In this document: piece by piece, positions 52,032 to 60,646 of the stretch | Numbering within the stretch: the first letter of the stretch is position 1 | Layout of the letters: each line of letters starts with the position of its first letter | Assembly (NCBI GenBank): GCA_033813635.1 | Contig: JAPXRI010000007.1 | Span: 1-64,000 of the forward strand | DNA from: JAPXRI01 sp033813635 | GTDB taxonomy: Bacteria; Bacillota; Clostridia; Oscillospirales; QAMX01 | Length of the DNA stretch: 64,000 nucleotides | Reading direction: 5' to 3' | Made by a program: the position numbers and the translations under genes | Notes under the pieces: model-generated | Databases searched by the model: none | Told to the model about the DNA's origin: nothing | Seen by the model: only the letters and a program-made list of their open reading frames with translations

Positions 52032-52916
52032 TCAATCGATATTTTTGCAGCTTTCGCACATTTCGATAAATTCCTCAGCTGCGCCGGAAAGTGATTTGTT
52101 TTTATGGTAAATAATATTGAAGCCGCGGTCGAGCCGCAGCTGTTCGAGCTTCAGTTCTGCAATGAATCCCTGCCTCAGATAATCCCTGACTATCATTTCG
52201 GAGAGTACGGATACGCCGAGCTCTTTGGCGACCGCGTTTATAATGGCTTCGTTGCTGGTACTCTCCCAGGAAGGGGTATAGGCGTATTCAAACGAGGCCA
52301 TCACGTGGTCAAAAAGCTCTCTGGTGCCGCTCCCTACCTCGCGGAGCAAAAGGGGCCTTGTCAATAGCTCGCCGATTGTGACCGCTTCTTTCCGGCAAAG
52401 CGGATCCGACGGGCTGCAGATGGCGATGAGCCTGTCTTTCATATAAGTCCTGGAAACGATGTTTTCGGAGTGGGCCAGGCCTTCAATAATCGCGAAATCG
52501 AGCTCGTTTTGAAGAATCTTTTTCTCATTGAGGTCGGAGTTCCCTATAAAAACCTCCGTCTCGATTTGCGGCCGGCGCTTTTTAAACATGGCGACATAGT
52601 TCGGAATCAGTTTGGTGCCTATGGTGATGGACGCGCCGATTTTCAGCTTGCCGCTGCGCCGCCGGCTGTTGATATTGCTTTCGATATCGTCGCACAGGGA
52701 GACGATATGCGACGCGCAGTTAAAAAAATATTTGCCGGCATCGGTCAGATACAGCCGTTTGGAGATGCGGTCGAACAGCTTTACATCGTAGTACTCCTCC
52801 AGATCTTTGATTGCGAGGCTGACGGCCGGCTGGGCCATATAAAGTTTTTCGGCCGCCTTTGTGGTGCTCTTAGCCTCGCACACCGCGACAAAGATTCTCA
52901 TATGCCGCAAAGTCAT
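52032..52916 (-). CDS. LysR family transcriptional regulator
   Basis: 294 residues. The N-terminal HTH (about 1-60) reads VCEAKSTTKAAEKLYMAQPAVSLAIKDLEEYYDVKLFDR, followed by a periplasmic-binding-like effector domain (LKIGASITIGTKLIPNYVAMF). It is divergent from a two-gene chromate-transporter-family operon, which is probably its target. Two TTATGAATTG copies lie in the intergenic gap. Confidence 0.93.
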   Translation of the reverse strand: MTLRHMRIFVAVCEAKSTTKAAEKLYMAQPAVSLAIKDLEEYYDVKLFDRISKRLYLTDAGKYFFNCASHIVSLCDDIESNINSRRRSGKLKIGASITIGTKLIPNYVAMFKKRRPQIETEVFIGNSDLNEKKILQNELDFAIIEGLAHSENIVSRTYMKDRLIAICSPSDPLCRKEAVTIGELLTRPLLLREVGSGTRELFDHVMASFEYAYTPSWESTSNEAIINAVAKELGVSVLSEMIVRDYLRQGFIAELKLEQLRLDRGFNIIYHKNKSLSGAAEEFIEMCESCKNID

Positions 52917-52949
52917 TAACTTTACGCCCCTAATATTATATAAAAAACA

Positions 52950-52990
52950 TTATGAATTGTATAATATTATATTATTATACTTATGAATTG
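52950..52990. promoter_or_regulatory. Direct repeats in the LysR-chr intergenic region
   Basis: TTATGAATTG occurs at 52950-52959 and again at 52981-52990, 31 bases (about three helical turns) apart, with AT-rich inverted stretches between. Suitable for LysR tetramer binding; not proven. Confidence 0.45.
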
Positions 52991-53048
52991 GCAAGTGGTA
53001 TACTTCTAAAAGACCGAACCACTGTGTCGGAGAAGGGCTGGGAAATAT

Positions 53049-53615
53049 ATGAAGAAAAATACGTTCTATAAATGCTGGGCGGTGTTCATCACATTTTTAA
53101 AGGCGAGCACTTTTACCTTTGCCGGAGGGCTCGCTATTTTGCCGGCTATAGAGAAGGATCTGGTCGAGAAATATCAGCTTCTCAGCAAGGATGAATTTAT
53201 GGAGTACGCCACGCTGTCGCAGACGCTGCCGGGGGTGATTGCGCTGAACTGTGCGACGCTCGTGGGAAGAAAGGCAGCCGGTTTTTTGGGAATGCTGGCG
53301 GCAGGCTTGGGCGCGATTATCCCGGCGTTTTCCCTGATGATTGTGGCGACGGTTTTGGTTAACATGATCCCGCAGGAGGGCTGGTTTCTGGGCGCCATGC
53401 GGGGGATAAGAGCTGCCTCCGCCGCGCTGGTGCTTTCAGCTGCTTTTTCGCTGGGCAGGCACAATGTAAAATCCGTTTTCGCTGTAATCGTAATGCTTGC
53501 GGCTTTTGCCCTGGTTATCTTCGGCGTCAGCGCGCCGCTGGTGGTGGTGCTGGCCGGAGCGGCGGGCTTTGTGTTCCAGCGCCTGAAAAGGCGTTTTGAA
53601 GGGAGGCGGGGCTGA
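53049..53615 (+). CDS. chrA: Chromate transporter family protein, first half
   Basis: 188 residues, a short-chain CHR protein with about five membrane helices. It has the family opening FLKASTFTFAGGLAILPAIEKDLVEK, LLSKDEFMEYATLSQTLPGVIALNCATLVGRKAAGF and a late positively charged tail. Two such half-size proteins act as a pair. The start of the second gene overlaps this stop (TGATG). Substrates in this family include chromate, but many members in anaerobes are uncharacterised. Confidence 0.88.
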   Translation: MKKNTFYKCWAVFITFLKASTFTFAGGLAILPAIEKDLVEKYQLLSKDEFMEYATLSQTLPGVIALNCATLVGRKAAGFLGMLAAGLGAIIPAFSLMIVATVLVNMIPQEGWFLGAMRGIRAASAALVLSAAFSLGRHNVKSVFAVIVMLAAFALVIFGVSAPLVVVLAGAAGFVFQRLKRRFEGRRG

Positions 53616-54184
53616 TGCTTGCCTGTCTGAAGCTCTTTTATACGTTTTTGAAGCTCGGCTTCATAAGCTTCGGGGGCGGATACGCGATGCTCTCGCTGAT
53701 TATGACGGAGTCGTACAAATTCGGGATTACCACGGCGCAGTTCGCCGATCTGAACGCGCTGGACATGGTTGTCCCCGGCGCGATCGCGATTAACGCGTCC
53801 ACCTATGTCGGCTATCTTGCGGAGGGTTTCCCGGGAGCCGTCGCCGCGACGATCGGGGTCTCCGTGCCTTCGTTTGTCCTCGCCGTGTTGGTGATGCGAT
53901 TTTTCGCCCATTTTAAGGACAGTGTCTGGCTCAACGACACGATGTCGGGCATAAAGCCGGCGGCGGTCGGGCTGATTGCAGCGGCAGCGGCGACGATCGC
54001 AGGTGGTGTGCTCACGCTGCCGGACCAAAGCGTCGGTAGCTTTTTCACAAATCCGCTCGGGACGTTTTCGCTGGTCTGTGTGGCAATTTTCGCGCTTACG
54101 GCGGTGATCAATATACGCTTTAAGGTAAGTCCCATTCTGCTGACCGTACTCGCGGGTATCGCCGGAGCGTTTCTGGTGAGATAA
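53615..54184 (+). CDS. chrA: Chromate transporter family protein, second half
   Basis: 189 residues, membrane protein homologous to the preceding gene product: FLKLGFISFGGGYAMLSLIMTE, ITTAQFADLNALDMVVPGAIAINASTYVGYLAEGFPGA. Together they form the two-component short-chain CHR transporter. Probably controlled by the divergent LysR. Ends at a bidirectional terminator. Confidence 0.88.
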   Translation: MLACLKLFYTFLKLGFISFGGGYAMLSLIMTESYKFGITTAQFADLNALDMVVPGAIAINASTYVGYLAEGFPGAVAATIGVSVPSFVLAVLVMRFFAHFKDSVWLNDTMSGIKPAAVGLIAAAAATIAGGVLTLPDQSVGSFFTNPLGTFSLVCVAIFALTAVINIRFKVSPILLTVLAGIAGAFLVR

Positions 54185-54197
54185 CATGTTTAAAAAT

Positions 54198-54226
54198 CCG
54201 GCCGGGAGGCTGTATATCCCGGCCGG
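54198..54226. terminator. Terminator between convergent chrA and ferritin genes
   Basis: CCGGCCGGGA (54198-54207) with TCCCGGCCGG (54217-54226), A run before and TGTTTTGT after. Confidence 0.75.
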
Positions 54227-54240
54227 TGTTTTGTATTGAC

Positions 54241-54753
54241 TTATAAAACCAGTGTCGGAGCGGCGTAAACTCTTGCGCCCAACTCCTGGTCCAGCATGTA
54301 GAGGCCTTTGGAGTCCTTACCGAACAGACCGAATTTCTTTATCAGGTCGGTCGCGTTTTTCTCCTCCTCGCCCTGCTCCTTAACGAACCAGTCTAAAAAC
54401 TGCATCGTCCTGAAATCGTGGAGCTTGTAAGCCTCGGCGTAGATATTGTTGATCGAAGCCGTCACGCCCTGCTCGTGCTCAAGCGTCAGAAGAAGCGGCG
54501 CGTTAAAATCGGTGAAGTCGTTTTTCGGCGCGGCGACGTCGTAGAGCTTAACTTTGGCGTCGTTGTTGAGCAGGTATTGCCTGAACAGCATCGCGTGGTC
54601 TCTTTCCTCCTGAGCCTGTACGTAAAACCAATTTTCGAATCCGTTGAGGTTCTCGTCGGCGTAGTAGTCCGCGATGTCGAGATAGAGGTAAGCCGAATAA
54701 AGCTCCTTGGTGATCTGTTCATTGATCAATTTGATTAAAGCGGCGTCTAACAT
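54241..54753 (-). CDS. ftnA: Ferritin
   Basis: 170 residues forming a four-helix bundle. Ferroxidase ligands are visible: Glu17 in NEQITKELYSAYLYL, Glu and His in AQEERDHAMLF, the Glu of LLTLEHEQGVTASI, and the late WFVKEQGEEEKNATDL. It stores iron as a 24-mer in the cytosol and limits Fenton chemistry. AGGAGG-type site upstream. Monocistronic on the minus strand. Confidence 0.95.
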   Translation of the reverse strand: MLDAALIKLINEQITKELYSAYLYLDIADYYADENLNGFENWFYVQAQEERDHAMLFRQYLLNNDAKVKLYDVAAPKNDFTDFNAPLLLTLEHEQGVTASINNIYAEAYKLHDFRTMQFLDWFVKEQGEEEKNATDLIKKFGLFGKDSKGLYMLDQELGARVYAAPTLVL

Positions 54754-54853
54754 CGATATTCCTCCTTATGAATTACATTTGAGTCATATTCACTGCTATG
54801 TTTCTTAGTGTACGTGGCTAAGGTGTAAAATACTGTGAGCCGATCACACAACA

Positions 54854-55393
54854 TTAAATGTTTTCTTCCAAGTCCTCCCGAATGATCCCATAGATAAACA
54901 CGTCGCTGTACGCGCCGTCTTTTTCTATGTAGTGCCCCCTCTGGCAGCCCTCAAGCTTCATACCGGATTTTTCCATCACCCTCGCCGAGGCAGGGTTCGT
55001 CCTGCGGCACTGGCCGTAAACGCGGTGGGCTTTGACTTGCGTCAGCAGAAAACGGAGCACCGCTTTCACACATTCGGTCATCAGACCCATGTTCCGGTAT
55101 GCCTCCGCGATATCATAGGCAATCTGCATATAATTATCCCGCTGGCTTATCTCAATAACCTTGATCCTGCCGACGGCTCGGTTTTCATACTCGATGACCC
55201 AGTTATAGCTCGCGGAACTGCCGTAATCGCCGATAATGTCGCGGGCGAAACGGTCGGCCTCCTCCGGGGAGCTGCCAAGGCAGCCAAGCCGGTATAAATC
55301 GGCCGCGTCCTCAAGTTTGAGCTTCCTCAGCAGACATCTCGCCGTCCTGATCTCCGAGGTACCCTTATGCTCTGTATCCGCCCTCCGGAGCAA
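54854..55393 (-). CDS. RimJ/RimL-type GNAT acetyltransferase
   Basis: 179 residues. RTARCLLRKLKLEDAADLYRLG opens the fold; NWVIEYENRAVGRIKVIEI, IAYDIAEAYRNMGLMTECVKAVLRFLL and CRRTNPASARVMEKSGMKLEG are the typical acetyl-CoA binding and terminal motifs. It acetylates an amine on a protein or small molecule; the target is unknown. It lies 24 bases downstream of the GH20-like gene and is probably co-transcribed. Confidence 0.88.
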   Translation of the reverse strand: MLRRADTEHKGTSEIRTARCLLRKLKLEDAADLYRLGCLGSSPEEADRFARDIIGDYGSSASYNWVIEYENRAVGRIKVIEISQRDNYMQIAYDIAEAYRNMGLMTECVKAVLRFLLTQVKAHRVYGQCRRTNPASARVMEKSGMKLEGCQRGHYIEKDGAYSDVFIYGIIREDLEENI

Positions 55394-55417
55394 TTTTACA
55401 CAGAGCGTTTATGCCAG

Positions 55418-56383
55418 TTATATTTCGAACTTCCTTTTCGCCTCGGAGAGCCTGGACGCGCCGTCAAGCAGGTAGTAGTACTGGCGCTTGGTCGTAAACG
55501 CCCAGGGGGCCATCATCATGCCCGCGAGGTTATCGGGGCTGACCACTTTTTTGCAGTGCTCCGTCAGAAGCTCCATGTTCTGGCGACACGACCAGTTGCT
55601 GCCGGTCGGCACCTGCTCGAAGCCTAGCCTGTCAAGCGCCTCAAAGGTGCGGACCGCGGTGTCCACATAAATGCCGTCCGCGTTTTTGCTGAAGTTGTCG
55701 CCGTAAAACCAGTTGCTCTGCAGAATGTCGCGCGGCATTTTTTCGGTAAACTCCGTCGGATGGGACCAGTATTTGTCAGACCAGATCCAAGGGCGGCAGC
55801 CGTTTTTATCGCAGATATCGGCGTAGAAATACAAATCCTCCCACCAGAGACTGCCGCTCCTGATGGTCGCGTAGGAATAATGCCGCTGGTGCTCCCAGGT
55901 TTCTTCGTCCATGCCTATGTGGAAAAGCGTCGGGCTGTCGAACAGCTCGCAGACCTCCGTGATTAAATCCTCCACCACATTGTAATACTCCTGAGTCGAG
56001 AGCATACGGGAGTACTCTTTGAGCCACGCGTCATGGCAGGCCGAGAAATTCAGCTTGGGGTAGACCGTCAGCCCTAGGGCACGGGCTTCGTCCAGCTTCG
56101 ACAAAAGCTTTGCTTTGTCCCAGCTTCCGTTTATCGCAAGCTCGGGGTGGGACTCGTATTCTATACCGTCGCCGAGGTCGATCAGGAGCGTGTTTACGCC
56201 GAATTCCGGAAGCTTTGCGACGACCGCGTCCCACACCGCGTCGTCGCAGGCGAGGCTGGAACGAAATTTCGGCGAATCCTCCCATGTGCCCCAGTTGGTA
56301 TCGCTGATATCCGGACGGTCAAACCACATGTTTTCTCCGAGATGGATTAAATATCCCCAAATTTTTTCCTTCAAGGTGATCAC
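55418..56383 (-). CDS. GH20-like glycoside hydrolase domain protein
   Basis: 321 residues, no signal peptide. The barrel shows GVNTLLIDLGDGIEYESHPELA, LTVYPKLNFSACHDAWL, LFHIGMDEETWEHQ with the Asp-Glu pair that in GH20 beta-hexosaminidases positions the substrate N-acetyl group and acts as acid, and RPWIWSDKYWSHP. It is shorter than GH20 enzymes and lacks their N-terminal domain, so the substrate is open. First gene of a pair with an acetyltransferase. Confidence 0.65.
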   Translation of the reverse strand: MITLKEKIWGYLIHLGENMWFDRPDISDTNWGTWEDSPKFRSSLACDDAVWDAVVAKLPEFGVNTLLIDLGDGIEYESHPELAINGSWDKAKLLSKLDEARALGLTVYPKLNFSACHDAWLKEYSRMLSTQEYYNVVEDLITEVCELFDSPTLFHIGMDEETWEHQRHYSYATIRSGSLWWEDLYFYADICDKNGCRPWIWSDKYWSHPTEFTEKMPRDILQSNWFYGDNFSKNADGIYVDTAVRTFEALDRLGFEQVPTGSNWSCRQNMELLTEHCKKVVSPDNLAGMMMAPWAFTTKRQYYYLLDGASRLSEAKRKFEI

Positions 56384-56488
56384 TTCCCTAAAGATTTATT
56401 TTACCTGATTGTACCATTGCTGCAATATAAAAGCAATAGGAATTTCAAGCGCGTATGCTAATAATAAGTTAAAATTCACAAAATGATG

Positions 56489-56517
56489 TTTACATGCCGC
56501 GCTGTGTTTGATATAAT
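56489..56517 (+). promoter_or_regulatory. Promoter of lipoprotein gene
   Basis: TTTACA (56489-56494), 17-base spacer, TATAAT (56512-56517). Confidence 0.7.
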
Positions 56518-56576
56518 CATATATATAATCCGTATATGTTTTATTAACCCGATAGCGAAGGAGGCTGGAATAACAG

Positions 56577-58091
56577 ATGGGGAAGATTACCTTGTTTTTA
56601 ACAGCCGCCCTTTTTTTTGCGCTTACAATTACGGGCTGTACGCCGGAAAAATCGCCGGAGGCGGCGGGTGAGACCGCGGTCCCGACCACCGCGACGACGG
56701 CGGTGACCGAACCGGCAGACGAGAGCCCGGTTGCCGGAACCATTATGTCCCAAAACATGTTTGTCGACGACCGGTACGTCATCTATGTCAACCCGTCGAA
56801 CAGGCTGCTGACCCGAGCGGACAGGGCGGAGGGGGAGACAAAGATTTTATACCAGGTTCCGGTTTTCGAGGAATTCTTCGAAATAGGGGACAGGATTTAC
56901 TTCAGAGAACTTTCGTCGAATTTGATCTGTTCGATTAATAAGGACGGAGCGGATTTCGAATCGTATCTGAAAATGCCGTTTACCACCGGCGTGATGATCG
57001 ACGGCACGATGTACTTCATAAACGCGCAGGACTACACAAACGAGACGGTTCTTTACCGGTACAATATAGAGAGCGGGGAGTGGTCGGCTGGAACGCTGTC
57101 CGGAAACCGCCAGTCCCCGGTAAGAAAAACCGTGGCGTTCACGGAAAACGGGATCTATTATATCTCGCATTCCGGCGGAAACACCAGTATAATGGAATAC
57201 ATCTATCTGACGGGGGAGAAAATCACCGTCTATACGGCGAGCGCGAATTACTCCGGGGAGATTCCGGAAATATTATACATAAACGGCGCTCTGATCTTCA
57301 GAGATCCGGAAGAGGAGGGCGGTTTTCTCTCGATCGGCGCGGACAATGCGGTAGCGCGCTATAATCTGGAAGGCATCCGGGTTTTCGGCGCGCTGGAGGA
57401 CGGACTGCTGTACTGCGGGGAAAAGAGCGGCGTTTTGCTCAAGGGCGACGCGGAAGGCCATGTGTCGGAATACACCGGGGGCAGCGTTCTGGCCTGCGCT
57501 ACTTCAAGGGCGCTGGTGTTCCGCAGCTCCGGTATGGAAGATCGGGTCGCCCTTATCAAGTATCCGGACGATACCGAACAGTACAGGATTAAGGGGACGC
57601 CGTACAAAGTTCTGACATGTAAAGGGTACGCGTTTGTGTTTTTGTACGATTCCGGCAAGGCGTACTTTATAGATATGGAAAAACCTGAGCTGACGGAATA
57701 TCCCGTGACGGCGTTCTCCCTGACCGAGGTAGGGATTGACCTGTACATTAAAGAAAACAGCTACTCCGGCACAACGCCGTCGGACGTGGAGCTGAAGACC
57801 GCTTCGCCCGCCACGCTCGCCAAGGTTTTTGCCGAGGCGGTGACGAAAAACGACCGCTTGACGCTTAACAAGCTCCTGCCGGCGGGGGAATGGTTAAAGC
57901 CCTATCTGCCCGTCGTGTTTAAGGGCTGGAAGGTAACCCTTGCGGACGGCGAAAACATGGTCTACACTATCGAATACACCCCGTATAACGACGAGGATTT
58001 AGCGTTTGAAGATTTATGGCCGGATATCATCAGGCGACAGACGCTGACCCTGGTAGAGAAAAACGGCGTATGGCAGATTGTAGAAGGATAA
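56577..58091 (+). CDS. Lipoprotein with DUF5050-like propeller
   Basis: 504 residues. A type II signal peptide with lipobox TITGC (Cys21) is followed by a low-complexity Thr/Ala/Pro linker (about 25-55). Residues about 60-400 form repeated four-strand units such as DDRYVIYVNPSNRLLTRADR, IGDRIYFRELSSNLICSINKDG and DGTMYFINAQDYTNETVLYRYN, of beta-propeller/DUF5050 style. A C-terminal domain (about 410-504) resembles NTF2-like or Gram-positive lipoprotein modules (LVEKNGVWQIVEG). Anchored outside the membrane; no enzyme motif. AGGAGG lies 12 bases upstream. Function unknown. Confidence 0.75.
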   Translation: MGKITLFLTAALFFALTITGCTPEKSPEAAGETAVPTTATTAVTEPADESPVAGTIMSQNMFVDDRYVIYVNPSNRLLTRADRAEGETKILYQVPVFEEFFEIGDRIYFRELSSNLICSINKDGADFESYLKMPFTTGVMIDGTMYFINAQDYTNETVLYRYNIESGEWSAGTLSGNRQSPVRKTVAFTENGIYYISHSGGNTSIMEYIYLTGEKITVYTASANYSGEIPEILYINGALIFRDPEEEGGFLSIGADNAVARYNLEGIRVFGALEDGLLYCGEKSGVLLKGDAEGHVSEYTGGSVLACATSRALVFRSSGMEDRVALIKYPDDTEQYRIKGTPYKVLTCKGYAFVFLYDSGKAYFIDMEKPELTEYPVTAFSLTEVGIDLYIKENSYSGTTPSDVELKTASPATLAKVFAEAVTKNDRLTLNKLLPAGEWLKPYLPVVFKGWKVTLADGENMVYTIEYTPYNDEDLAFEDLWPDIIRRQTLTLVEKNGVWQIVEG

Positions 58092-58115
58092 ACGGGATTT
58101 GTTTGAGGCATGATT

Positions 58116-58532
58116 ATGACGGAAGATATCAAGGCGGTTTTGCTGGATGAGGCTCAAAAGGTGATGGCTTTCGCCTATGCGCCGTACTCTCGCTTTCGGG
58201 TCGGCGCGGCCCTGCTGGGCGCGTCGGGGAAAATCTATACGGGCTGCAACGTGGAAAACGCGTCCTTCGGCGCGACCAACTGCGCGGAGAGGACGGCGGT
58301 GTTCAAGGCCGTTTCGGAGGGGGAGAAAAGCTTTAAAGCCCTCGCGGTCGTTACCTCCGGCGAGAGCGCCACTGGACCCTGCGGGATATGCCGGCAGGTG
58401 CTCTGTGAGTTCGCGGAGGAGATGGATATCGTTTTCCGGGGATCGGACGGGAGAGCCGTCGAGACGACGCTATCGGCTCTTCTTCCGATGCCCCGCATCG
58501 CCCTAGGGGAGCAACCCGGGCATATGGCATAA
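58116..58532 (+). CDS. cdd: Cytidine deaminase
   Basis: 138 residues from ATG 58116 (GAGG 7 bases upstream; ATG 58110 is too close to it). A homotetrameric zinc enzyme of pyrimidine salvage that converts cytidine or deoxycytidine to uridine. Motifs: APYSRFRVGAAL, GCNVENASFGATNCAERTA with a Zn-binding Cys and the catalytic Glu, and GPCGICRQVLCEF with the two other zinc cysteines. Located 24 bases after the lipoprotein gene, so perhaps co-transcribed with it. Confidence 0.95.
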   Translation: MTEDIKAVLLDEAQKVMAFAYAPYSRFRVGAALLGASGKIYTGCNVENASFGATNCAERTAVFKAVSEGEKSFKALAVVTSGESATGPCGICRQVLCEFAEEMDIVFRGSDGRAVETTLSALLPMPRIALGEQPGHMA

Positions 58533-58601
58533 CGCTTAGATTTTTCCGGCTAAAAGTTCAAAATTTTGTCTTTACCGAACTGTATGCGCGTAAAAAAAGG
58601 C

Positions 58602-58629
58602 TTGCATTTTTTTGAAAATGTGGTATAAT
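58602..58629 (+). promoter_or_regulatory. Promoter of the rimP-nusA-infB operon
   Basis: TTGCAT (58602-58607), 16-base spacer, TATAAT (58624-58629). The ~100-base leader up to rimP is untranslated. Confidence 0.7.
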
Positions 58630-58729
58630 CATTTAGGCTTAGGTAATTTTTGCTTGTGTTGTGTCGGAGCGGGTTTCCCGCTCTTTATTATTGAAATATG
58701 GATTTTTTATATAGGGTGCGGTTTAAAGG

Positions 58730-59200
58730 ATGAATTCAAAACAGATTTGCGAGCTGGTATGGAAGGAGACCGAGCCTCTGGCCGCGGCCGCCGGATGCCA
58801 GGTGTGGGATGTCAAGTTCATAAAGGAAGCGGGAGAATGGGTCCTGAAGGTGTTTCTCGATACGGAAATACCCGGAAATGTGACGATTGATATGTGCGAG
58901 GCCGTCAACAGAGGACTTGACAAGCGCCTTGACGAGCTTGACCCCATCGAGCAGAGCTATTATCTCGAGGTGAGTTCTCCGGGGGTGAACAGGGAGCTGT
59001 CGCGTCCGGGCGATTTTCTTAAGTTTATCGGCAGCGAGGTGGATATAAAGCTCTATAAGGCGAACGCCGCTGGCGAGAAGAGCTTTACCGCGGTGCTTTG
59101 CGGGCTGGAGGGGGACAATATCCTGCTCTCAAGGGATGGAAAAGACTTTTCTCTGCCGCGGTCCGAGGTTGCGTCCTGCCGGATTCACTTTGATTTTTAA
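58730..59200 (+). CDS. rimP: Ribosome maturation factor RimP
   Basis: 156 residues, small-subunit assembly factor. The N-terminal domain has AAAGCQVWDVKFIKEAGEWVLKVFLD, the hinge YYLEVSSPGVNRELSRPGDFLKFIGSEVDIKLY and the C-terminal SH3-like domain FSLPRSEVASCRI. First gene of the conserved translation operon, 35 bases before nusA. Confidence 0.95.
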   Translation: MNSKQICELVWKETEPLAAAAGCQVWDVKFIKEAGEWVLKVFLDTEIPGNVTIDMCEAVNRGLDKRLDELDPIEQSYYLEVSSPGVNRELSRPGDFLKFIGSEVDIKLYKANAAGEKSFTAVLCGLEGDNILLSRDGKDFSLPRSEVASCRIHFDF

Positions 59201-59235
59201 ATATAACGTATCTCGAGAGGAGTGCATAAATAAAA

Positions 59236-60297
59236 ATGAATAACGATTTATTCGGCGCCCTTACAGATCTTGAAAAGGAAAAGGGAATCCCCAAAGATTA
59301 CATGCTTGAAAAAATCCGCCAGGCGCTGACGGCGGCTTATCACCGCGAGAACCCCGACGCCGGCGATAATATCGAATTCGCGGTGGACCCGTCTTCAATG
59401 GTTATGCGCATGTACGCGCTTAAAACGGTCGTTGATGACGTGACGAATCCCGCTCTCGAAATCAGGGCGGACCAGGTTAAGAGGAACGGGAACGAAGCGC
59501 CGCCGTCGACCGGCGATGTGGTGCGCGTCGAGCTTGACACCAAAAATTTCGGGCGCATCGCCGCGCAGACTGCGAAGCAGGTGATTATCCAGGGCATAAG
59601 AGAGTCGGAACGCGGTGCGATTTACCGGGAATTTTCATCAAAAGAACAGGAAATACTGACCGCGACGGTTCTGAAAAAGGATAAAAAGAGCGGTAACGTC
59701 CTCCTTGCGCTGCCGGGGAAGTCCGAGGAGCAGACGCTTATTCTGACGCCGGCCGAGCAGATTAAAAACGAGCCTATCACGGAGGGGCAGCGCCTTAAGG
59801 TCTACCTCGTCGGGGTGGCGAAGGGCATGAAGGGGCCGCAGCTTCAGATCTCGCGCTCTCATCCGGGACTCGTGAAGCGTCTGTTCGAGATGGAGGTTCC
59901 GGAGATATACGACGGAGTCGTCGAGATTGTGTCGATCGCGAGAGAGGCCGGCTCGAGGACGAAAATCGCCGTAAAGACAAACGACCCGAATGTCGACCCG
60001 GTGGGCGCCTGCGTCGGCCCGAAGGGCGCGCGCGTCAACAGCATCGTGAACGAGCTTCGCGGAGAGAAGATCGATATCATCAAGTACTCCGAAAAGCCCG
60101 AGGAATACGTCTCCGCGGCGCTGGCTCCGGCGGAGGTTATCAGCGCCGAGGTGCTCCCCGACGGAAAGAGCTGTAAGATAATAGTTCCGGACGACCAGCT
60201 TTCGCTGGCTATCGGCAAGGAAGGACAAAACGCAAGGCTTGCCGCCAAGCTGACCGGGTTTAAAATAGATATCAAGCCGAATTCTTCCGCAGAGTAA
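59236..60297 (+). CDS. nusA: Transcription termination/antitermination factor NusA
   Basis: 353 residues, the typical Gram-positive length without C-terminal acidic repeats. The N-terminal RNA polymerase binding domain (about 1-125) includes YMLEKIRQALTAAYHRE; an S1 domain lies at about 130-200, then two KH domains (RSHPGLVKRLFEMEVPEI; DPVGACVGPKGARVNSIVNELRGEKIDII and LAIGKEGQNARLAAKLTGFKIDI). It modulates pausing, termination and rRNA antitermination. Upstream GAGAGGAG. Confidence 0.96.
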   Translation: MNNDLFGALTDLEKEKGIPKDYMLEKIRQALTAAYHRENPDAGDNIEFAVDPSSMVMRMYALKTVVDDVTNPALEIRADQVKRNGNEAPPSTGDVVRVELDTKNFGRIAAQTAKQVIIQGIRESERGAIYREFSSKEQEILTATVLKKDKKSGNVLLALPGKSEEQTLILTPAEQIKNEPITEGQRLKVYLVGVAKGMKGPQLQISRSHPGLVKRLFEMEVPEIYDGVVEIVSIAREAGSRTKIAVKTNDPNVDPVGACVGPKGARVNSIVNELRGEKIDIIKYSEKPEEYVSAALAPAEVISAEVLPDGKSCKIIVPDDQLSLAIGKEGQNARLAAKLTGFKIDIKPNSSAE

Positions 60298-60355
60298 GAC
60301 CGGGAAATCAATATGGTTTCCTAAAGTGTGCCTGACACAAGAAACGGAGCGGGAA

Positions 60356-60646
60356 ATGGTTCAGCAGAAGAAGATTCCAAAAAGAATGTGTGTTGGATGC
60401 AGAGAAATGAAGCCCAAACGCGAGCTGATACGCATCGTATTGACGCCGGAGGCTGACGGAGGGCAGATTTGCATTGATTTCAAAGGAAAGAAAAACGGAA
60501 GAGGCGCGTATGTCTGCAGGGACGAAAGCTGTCTGAAAAAGGCGGTAAAGAGTAAAGCGCTTGAAAGAGCGCTGTCCTGTGAGATTCCGGAAGAGATATA
60601 CGCGAATTTGGCGGAGCAGATGAAAGCTGGAGGTGGACCCGCATGA
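60356..60646 (+). CDS. rnpM: RNase P modulator RnpM (YlxR)
   Basis: 96 residues from ATG 60356 (GGAGCGGG upstream; a start at 60326 would add a non-family leader). DUF448 core: [21 protein letters not shown] and [18 protein letters not shown]. The RNA-binding protein YlxR modulates RNase P in Bacillus. It overlaps infB by 4 bases. The ylxQ (L7Ae-like) gene usually found between these two is missing. Confidence 0.93.
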   Translation: MVQQKKIPKRMCVGCREMKPKRELIRIVLTPEADGGQICIDFKGKKNGRGAYVCRDESCLKKAVKSKALERALSCEIPEEIYANLAEQMKAGGGPA

